DNA from: an uncultured Collinsella sp.
GTDB taxonomy: Bacteria; Actinomycetota; Coriobacteriia; Coriobacteriales; Coriobacteriaceae
Assembly (NCBI GenBank): GCA_900551555.1
Contig: URWC01000008.1
Span: forward strand, 1 to 25,017
DNA length: 25,017 nt
Reading direction: 5' to 3'
The notes beneath the pieces are model-generated. The model had not been told where the DNA came from. It made no database searches and saw only the letters and a program-made list of their open reading frames with translations. Shown here in pieces: positions 20,705-25,017 of the stretch. The first letter of the stretch is position 1. The number at the start of each line of letters is the position of its first letter. The position numbers were made by a program, and so were the translations under genes.

Positions 20705-20779
20705 GTGTGCAAAAAACGCCAAATATGAGTACTGTATCCATTCCGGTAACAGTACTCATATTTGGCGTTTTTTGCACAC
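20705..20779. repeat. 31-bp perfect inverted repeat between convergent genes
   Basis: Arms 20705-20735 and 20749-20779 are perfect 31-bp inverted copies with a 13-nt loop. Each arm contains the run of six A or six T (GCAAAAAACGCC / GGCGTTTTTTGC), so the structure can give T-runs on both strands and end both the kinase and tatD transcripts. It stops 5 bp before the tatD stop codon. Confidence 0.85.
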
Positions 20780-20784
20780 CGAGC

Positions 20785-21567
20785 TTAGCGAAGGCTAAAA
20801 ACAGAGCGTGCATTTGTTAAAACTGCCGATTCGATGCGCTTTGCGTCGCAGTTTTTGAGTGAGGCGATGCGCTCTGAGGCGCTTTCGAGCGATTTGATGA
20901 GCGACTGCGCGCTTGTTTCTGTGTTTGGTTCGGCCGGTGTATCGGTCTCGAGCAGTAAACGATCGAGTGGAATCTGTCGTGCGTATTCGCGTCCTCGTTT
21001 AGACGCGAGCATGCGTTCGTTGACGGAAAAATAACAGCCCGCATTACGCGCGCGGACGAGTTCGTCCGAAGTACCGCTAAACCAGTGGAAGATGATAACG
21101 GGGGAGTCGGGGTTTGGGATGAGTAGTCCATTCGATTCGAGGACGTCCAGTACGGCTCCTGCCGAACGAACGGCGTGAATTGATATCACGCGCCCGGCAA
21201 GAGGACGCTGCACGAGCACATCGCAGAGCCGGTCAAGTGCCTGTATTTGCAGCGACTCGCTTCCGGCAAAGCGCTCGGAAAAGTCGAGTCCGACTTCGCC
21301 GATGTGGCGCTCTTGGGCGGCAACTTCGCAAAGCAGATCGACTTCGGTAGAACCACAGCGGCCGTCGGCGAGCCACCAGGGGTGAAGCCCAATGCCGGCG
21401 ATGATGCCTGGTTGGCGACGGGCACGCTCGTTTGCGGCCGAAAAGTCGCGTGGATCGACGCCGCAATCAAATAGACCCAAGCCCAGTGCCGTCGCCTCAT
21501 CGGCAACGGCGTCCGGGTGAGCCATTAAATCAAGATGGCAGTGTGCATCAATTAACTGGGGCCCCAT
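20785..21567 (-). CDS. TatD-family metal-dependent DNase
   Basis: 260 aa. The TIM-barrel metal sites are visible: DAHCHLDLM (His pair near the N-terminus), IGEVGLDFSERF (Glu), a His in VISIHAVRS, IIFHWFSG (His) and LLLETDTPAEPN (Asp). TatD-type proteins are magnesium-dependent 3'-5' exonucleases used in DNA repair or turnover; many paralogues have unknown substrates. ATG 21567 is chosen because GGAG lies 9 nt upstream. The in-frame GTG at 21582 overlaps the upstream stop by one base but has no ribosome site. It follows tcdA on the same strand and is very likely co-transcribed. Confidence 0.85.
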   Translation of the reverse strand: MGPQLIDAHCHLDLMAHPDAVADEATALGLGLFDCGVDPRDFSAANERARRQPGIIAGIGLHPWWLADGRCGSTEVDLLCEVAAQERHIGEVGLDFSERFAGSESLQIQALDRLCDVLVQRPLAGRVISIHAVRSAGAVLDVLESNGLLIPNPDSPVIIFHWFSGTSDELVRARNAGCYFSVNERMLASKRGREYARQIPLDRLLLETDTPAEPNTETSAQSLIKSLESASERIASLKNCDAKRIESAVLTNARSVFSLR

Positions 21568-21581
21568 CTCGGCGCGCTCCA

Positions 21582-22379
21582 CTAGTCTAGGCGCTGGCCA
21601 TCGGCGCGCACGCGTTCGGTACCACGCCCACTGATCTGGCGGATAACCTCGCCGGCGATCATCTGGCCCATGATGGGCGGCATAAAGCTGGCGGTGCCCA
21701 ACTCGGTACGCTCGTGGATATTGGACGGGTCGCGGGGTTGGGTCTTAACCGATTCCTCGCAGCTAAACAGCACGTGCAGGCTCTTGATTCCGCGCTTCTT
21801 GCATTCTTTGCGCATGATGCGGCTCATGGGGTCACGTACCGTATCGAAGATGTCGGCAAAGCGGAGGCACTCGGGATGGAGCTTGTTGGCCCCGCCCATG
21901 GAGCTAACCAAACGGATGTCGTGGTCCTGAGCATATTTGGCAATGGTGAGCTTGGCCGAGATGGTGTCGATGGCGTCGACGACGTAGTCGAGCTTGCCGT
22001 CCGTCTGCTCCAAAACGCTCGCAAAGAACTCGTCGATGTTATCGCTCAACAGGTATTCAGTTCGCTTGATGACGGTGGCGGCAGGATTGATATCGTGGAT
22101 CATGGCCTCCATCACGTCAACCTTGCGCTTGCCGACGGTGCTGTGAAAGGCGATGGCCTGGCGATTGATATTGCTGGGCGCGATGATGTCCTTATCCAGA
22201 ATGACGAAATGACCGATGCCGCCGCGGGCGAGTGCCTCGCAGCAATTGGAGCCCACACCTCCGCAGCCGAGCACCAGCACCGTAGCATCGGCGAGCTTAT
22301 CGAGTGCCTCGCGGCCCATGATGATCTCGAGCTTGGTGTCGCGTGTTTCGATGGGAGTTGCGGCTGCGGTTTCGGTCAT
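21582..22379 (-). CDS. tcdA: tRNA threonylcarbamoyladenosine dehydratase (TcdA/CsdL, ThiF-MoeB fold)
   Basis: 265 aa, the family length. It uses ATP to cyclise the t6A base at position 37 of tRNAs to ct6A. An E1-like Rossmann fold shows VLVLGCGGVGSNCCEALARG, the ATP-contacting DIIAPSNINRQAIAF, and DYVVDAIDTISAK. Late segments LVSSMGGANKLHPE and IGQSSCEE-like VLFSCEESVKT, then GTASFMPPIMGQMIAGEVIR, are typical of TcdA rather than MoeB or ThiF. ATG 22379 is chosen because GGAGG lies 6 nt upstream; ATG 22385 lies inside that ribosome site. Upstream gene of a two-gene unit with tatD. Confidence 0.88.
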   Translation of the reverse strand: MTETAAATPIETRDTKLEIIMGREALDKLADATVLVLGCGGVGSNCCEALARGGIGHFVILDKDIIAPSNINRQAIAFHSTVGKRKVDVMEAMIHDINPAATVIKRTEYLLSDNIDEFFASVLEQTDGKLDYVVDAIDTISAKLTIAKYAQDHDIRLVSSMGGANKLHPECLRFADIFDTVRDPMSRIMRKECKKRGIKSLHVLFSCEESVKTQPRDPSNIHERTELGTASFMPPIMGQMIAGEVIRQISGRGTERVRADGQRLD

Positions 22380-22586
22380 AAACATCCTCCGATGGGGAAG
22401 CGGGTCGTGTTTTAGCTATCGCCATTATAGGTATTATCGCGATTCCATTTGAGCCCTAGGGGCTTGTTGAAATGAGGCAGTGATTCGCATAAGATTGAAG
22501 CAGATGGCGCCCGTTGCAGCGGGTTGGCCAACTCCAAAACACGTTTGTAGCGTGAGAAGTGGCCGTCTTCGCATTACCGGGGGCGG

Positions 22587-22673
22587 CTATTTCATTCGAC
22601 CTCCAATGTGGATGCCGAGCTCCACAGCCGCGATTACAAGCAACAACAACGTCAGGACATCGTCAATACTCAT
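22587..22673 (-). CDS. 28-aa hydrophobic mini-protein, type I toxin-like candidate
   Basis: ATG 22673 is preceded at 7 nt by AAGGAG (22681-22686 on +), a perfect ribosome site. The frame reads MSIDDVLTLLLLVIAAVELG then IHIGGRMK and stops at TAG (22587-22589). An acidic N-terminus, one membrane-length hydrophobic stretch and a short basic tail match the plan of small membrane peptides of the holin-like/TxpA type I toxins. The stop runs into AGCCGCCCCCGG...GACGGCC, a GC-rich partial hairpin, and further on into GTTGGCCAACCCG; such 3' structures are usual for these toxin mRNAs. I see no proven antisense antitoxin promoter. It could also be a harmless membrane micropeptide. Confidence 0.55.
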   Translation of the reverse strand: MSIDDVLTLLLLVIAAVELGIHIGGRMK

Positions 22674-22766
22674 AGTCCATCTCCTTCTTGGGTAGAGGGA
22701 GCTGGCCCATCTGCTTCAACTTCCATTGTAGCTAAATACGAACGAATGTTCTATAGATGTTACTGT

Positions 22767-22805
22767 TTTAGATAATTAGACAAACATCTAAATATCGAGT
22801 ATAGT
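22767..22805 (+). promoter_or_regulatory. Promoter and operator of the SdpR-SdpI-like pair
   Basis: TAGACA (22777-22782), a 17-bp spacer and TATAGT (22800-22805) form a strong promoter (5 of 6 at each box). The inverted repeat TTTAGAT-n12-ATCTAAA (22767-22773 with 22786-22792) brackets the -35, the place where an ArsR-type autorepressor would bind to exclude polymerase. Confidence 0.7.
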
Positions 22806-22839
22806 GTGCGCGTCATGAGAGATGATGAGAGGAGGTCTT

Positions 22840-23118
22840 ATGCCGGGAGAGGGTTTTAAGGCGCTTGCCGATCCAACGCGACGGCGCATTTTGGAGTTGC
22901 TGCGCGAGGGCAATTGCACGGCGGGGGAGCTTGCCGAGCATTTCGATATCAGTAAGCCGTCGCTGAGCCATCACTTGGCGACGCTCAAAAACGCCGGGTT
23001 GGTGACCGACGAGCGCCATGGCCAAAACATCGTATACAGCTTAAACACCACCGTCATGCAGGATTTGATTGGCTGGTTTATGGGCTTTACAAACACGGAA
23101 GGTGATAAGGATGAATAA
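22840..23118 (+). CDS. ArsR/SdpR-family autorepressor
   Basis: 92 aa, a single winged helix-turn-helix. FKALADPTRRRILELLREG, then NCTAGELAEHFDISKPSLSH (recognition helix SKPSLSHHLATLKNAGLV) and a basic wing DERHGQNIVYSLN are the ArsR-fold signature. There is no metal-binding cysteine motif of the CxC type, which with the SdpI-like neighbour puts it in the SdpR autorepressor group. ATG 22840 has GAGGAGG 5 nt upstream. It overlaps the SdpI-like start by 8 nt. In Bacillus subtilis SdpI at the membrane sequesters SdpR when the toxin SdpC is present; whether that holds here is inference. Confidence 0.85.
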   Translation: MPGEGFKALADPTRRRILELLREGNCTAGELAEHFDISKPSLSHHLATLKNAGLVTDERHGQNIVYSLNTTVMQDLIGWFMGFTNTEGDKDE

Positions 23119-23815
23119 CGAAAACAAGGGCATTCACCCCACGGGGGTATCGTCGCGCGTGTGGATTGCGCTGGTCGCTCTGTGCGTCGCCAATGTCGTA
23201 GCGCACCTCATGGTGATGCCGAGCTTGCCTGCGCAGATTCCCACGCACTGGGGCGCGAACGGCGCCGTCGACGGTTGGGGTCCTAGCTGGATGGCCTCCG
23301 CGCTCGGCGTGCTGCCTCTGGCGCTTCTCGCAATGTTCTGCGTGGTGCCGCGCATCGACCCCAAAGGTGAGGCATATCGAACCTCGGGCAAGTTCTACCA
23401 GGGCTTCGTAATCGCCTTCACCTTGTTCATGTGCGCCATAAGCTGGCTGGGAGAGCTTACGGTCTGGGGCGTGGTGCCGGCGGTCGGTTCGGTTAACGTG
23501 CTGATTTCCGGTGTTGTCGGTTTGCTGTTCATCGGCGTAGGCAACTACTTGCCGCGTGTGAAGCAGAACTATACGCTCGGTATCAAGACGCCCTGGGCGC
23601 TTGCCGATCCCGAGAACTGGCGCCGTACGCAGCGTTTTGGCGGCGCCTGCTTTATGGTGCTAGGTATTGGCCTGATTGTGATGGGCGTGGCAGGCAGCGT
23701 GCTTTCGAGTGAAGTCGTCGCCGCGGTGATTGCGGTTCTGGCGTTTGGTTCGGTTGGAGCCGTCTACGTCTACTCGTATCTGTTGTGGCGCAAATCGCAG
23801 CGAGCCGCTCGTTAA
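23111..23815 (+). CDS. SdpI-family membrane protein (DUF1648 plus SdpI domain)
   Basis: 234 aa with about six membrane segments. Residues about 15-65 include the DUF1648 motif MPSLPAQIPTHWGANGAVDG followed by WGPSWM. The C-terminal half has the SdpI signature NYTLGIKTPWALADPENWRR then TQRFGGACFM and two more membrane segments. In B. subtilis SdpI gives immunity to the SdpC cannibalism toxin and relays its presence to SdpR. ATG 23111 lies within the end of the regulator gene, with GGAAGG upstream. No sdpC-like toxin gene is in the window, so the pair may sense envelope stress or foreign toxins. A terminator follows. Confidence 0.85.
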   Translation: MNNENKGIHPTGVSSRVWIALVALCVANVVAHLMVMPSLPAQIPTHWGANGAVDGWGPSWMASALGVLPLALLAMFCVVPRIDPKGEAYRTSGKFYQGFVIAFTLFMCAISWLGELTVWGVVPAVGSVNVLISGVVGLLFIGVGNYLPRVKQNYTLGIKTPWALADPENWRRTQRFGGACFMVLGIGLIVMGVAGSVLSSEVVAAVIAVLAFGSVGAVYVYSYLLWRKSQRAAR

Positions 23816-23881
23816 GGTTGCGGAAAACTAGCGTACGCAGTTCATAGTATGTTCCGGGGGACTTTTCCCAGGTAGTATTAG

Positions 23882-23908
23882 GGGGTGTGGGCAACCATGC
23901 CCCTTTTT
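23882..23908 (+). terminator. Terminator after the SdpI-like gene
   Basis: GGGGTGTGG pairs with CCATGCCCC (9 bp, two wobble pairs) around a GCAA tetraloop and is followed by TTTTT. It separates the Sdp pair from ettA. Confidence 0.8.
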
Positions 23909-23926
23909 ATTAGAACGCGCGAACTG

Positions 23927-23954
23927 CCTCTCCGCTTTTTCCAAAACGGAGAGG
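23927..23954. promoter_or_regulatory. Hairpin in the ettA leader
   Basis: CCTCTCCG (23927-23934) pairs with CGGAGAGG (23947-23954), extended by TTTT/AAAA pairs across a one-base bulge, loop TCC. It ends 25 bp before the ribosome site and has no T-run on the + strand. It may be a leader structure affecting ettA translation or mRNA stability. Confidence 0.4.
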
Positions 23955-23992
23955 GGGAGAAGATTTCCGCAGCTAGATAAGGAGAAATGACT

Positions 23993-25017
23993 GTGGCGGA
24001 GTTTATCTACCAGATGTATCAGGCTCGCAAGGCCCATGGCGACAAGGTGATCCTTGACGACGTGACCCTGAGCTTCTACCCCGGTGCCAAGATCGGCGTC
24101 GTGGGCCCCAACGGTATGGGCAAGTCGACCCTGCTCAAGATCATGGCCGGCATCGAGGAGGTCTCCAACGGCGATGCCAAGCTCACCCCCGGCTACACCG
24201 TGGGTATCCTGCAGCAGGAGCCGCCGCTCGACGACGACAAGACCGTCATCGAGAACGTGCGCATGGCATTTGGCGACATGATCGCCAAGGTCGATCGCTT
24301 CAACAAGATCGGCGAGGAGATGTGCGACCCGGATTGCGACATGGACGCCCTCATGGCCGAGATGGGAAAGCTCCAGGACGAGATCGACGCCGCCGACGGC
24401 TGGGATATCGATTCCAAGCTCGGCCAGGCCATGGACGCCCTGCAGCTGCCCGATTCCGACATGCCGGTCAACGTACTTTCCGGCGGCGAGCGCCGTCGCG
24501 TGGCCCTGTGCAAGCTGCTGCTCGAAGCTCCCGACCTGCTGCTGCTCGACGAGCCCACGAACCACCTGGACGCCGAGTCGATCCTGTGGCTCGAGCACTT
24601 CCTGCACAACTACCAGGGCGCGGTGCTTGCCGTCACGCACGATCGCTACTTCCTGGATAACGTTGCCGAGTGGATCTGCGAGGTCGACCGCGGTCACCTT
24701 TATCCCTACAAGGGCAACTACTCCACGTATCTGGAGACCAAGGCCGCCCGTATCGAGGCGCAGGGCAACCGCGACGCCAAGCTCGCCAAGCGCATGGAGG
24801 CCGAGCTCGAGTGGGTACGCTCCAGCCCCAAGGCCCGTCAGGCCAAGAACAAGGCCCGTCTGGCCCGCTATGAGGAGATGGAGGCCGAGGCCCGCGCCAG
24901 CCAGAAGCTCGACTGGACCGACATCCGCATCCCCGTGGGCCCGCGCCTGGGCAACAAGGTCCTGGAGGCCCATCACCTGCACAAGGAGTTCGACGGCCGC
25001 GTGCTCATCGACGACCT
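23993..25017 (+). CDS. ettA: Energy-dependent translational throttle protein EttA (ABC-F), 3' end outside window
   Basis: 341 codons are visible of a protein usually about 555 aa. ABC-F proteins bind the ribosomal E site; EttA gates entry of the 70S complex into elongation according to the ATP/ADP ratio. VAEFIYQMYQARK aligns with the E. coli EttA start MAQFVYTMHR. The first ATPase has Walker A VVGPNGMGKSTLLKIMAG, signature NVLSGGERRRVALCKLL, Walker B LLLLDEPTNHLDAES and switch AVTHDRYFLDNVAEW. The EttA arm region PDCDMDALMAEMGKLQ and the basic linker ELEWVRSSPKARQAKNKARL follow. The second domain begins RLGNKVLEAHHLHKEF. GTG 23993 is chosen because it lies 8 nt after AAGGAG and fits the family start; the ATG at 23987 is too close (2 nt). 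Confidence 0.9.
   Translation, partial: MAEFIYQMYQARKAHGDKVILDDVTLSFYPGAKIGVVGPNGMGKSTLLKIMAGIEEVSNGDAKLTPGYTVGILQQEPPLDDDKTVIENVRMAFGDMIAKVDRFNKIGEEMCDPDCDMDALMAEMGKLQDEIDAADGWDIDSKLGQAMDALQLPDSDMPVNVLSGGERRRVALCKLLLEAPDLLLLDEPTNHLDAESILWLEHFLHNYQGAVLAVTHDRYFLDNVAEWICEVDRGHLYPYKGNYSTYLETKAARIEAQGNRDAKLAKRMEAELEWVRSSPKARQAKNKARLARYEEMEAEARASQKLDWTDIRIPVGPRLGNKVLEAHHLHKEFDGRVLIDD

Larger units (their letters stand above)
22386..22839. other. Long gap between tcdA and the SdpR-like gene
   Basis: About 450 bp. It holds a 28-codon mini-gene on the minus strand (22587-22673) with GC-rich inverted segments after its stop, and the promoter/operator of the SdpR-like gene at 22767-22805. The stretch 22430-22586 shows nothing else that I can name. 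The AT content rises sharply at 22730-22800. Confidence 0.6.

Noticed and set aside
23135..23150. CsoR-operator-like CACCCCACGGGGGTAT
   Set aside because: Lies inside the SdpI-like coding sequence at conserved-looking codons with no promoter nearby; probably chance in GC-rich DNA.
1..25017. CRISPR array, tRNA, rRNA or phage structural genes
   Set aside because: I looked for regularly spaced repeats, cloverleaf-like segments and phage genes and saw none that could be supported.

Overview
The window reads as a stretch of chromosome from a high-GC anaerobic gut actinobacterium of the class Coriobacteriia, most likely Collinsella or a close relative. This is inferred from codon and GTG/TTG start usage, strong AGGAGG-type ribosome sites, and the gene set: ferredoxin-type aldo/keto reductase, flavodoxin beside a DUF3793 protein, an SOS-controlled UvrX-type polymerase with a YolD protein, EttA, and gut-type sugar kinases. 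It holds about 26 protein genes or gene fragments. I saw no rRNA, tRNA or CRISPR array.

Layout. 1-420: two broken genes fused tail to head (a corrinoid-activator C-terminus on + and a ketopantoate-reductase N-terminus on -), then a possible leader-peptide/terminator unit on -. 543-3863: ferredoxin-type aldo/keto reductase, Gfo/Idh/MocA oxidoreductase and endonuclease IV; the last two are each preceded by a copy of a 63-bp hairpin element whose two copies differ by fully compensated stem changes. 4011-7115: a polar amino-acid ABC importer (binding protein, permease with an extra exported domain, ATPase). 7248-8977: a flavodoxin/DUF3793 pair on -, facing a membrane-anchored heavy-metal-binding protein that has a CsoR-like copper operator. 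9004-10999: an SOS operon (UvrX-like polymerase plus YolD-like protein) with a clear promoter and two LexA boxes. 11001-11766: a truncated iron-alcohol-dehydrogenase-like gene flanked by copies of another palindromic repeat.

11888-17181: pgi, with a 3.5-kb integrated element at its 3' end. The last nine pgi codons and stop recur at 17084-17113 with only synonymous changes, and a near-identical terminator follows both copies. Between them lie a VirD4/TraG-type coupling ATPase, a translationally coupled ClpP-like serine protease, an unrecognised 296-aa protein and a repeat-rich control region. There is no integrase or relaxase, so this is either a remnant or an element mobilised in trans. It is the most interesting part of the window.

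17345-25017: deoC, two HAD phosphatases, an FrlD-like kinase, a palindrome-rich convergent gap, tatD and tcdA on -, a 28-codon hydrophobic mini-gene resembling type I toxin peptides, an SdpR/SdpI-like regulator and membrane protein pair with its promoter and operator, and the start of ettA running off the window.
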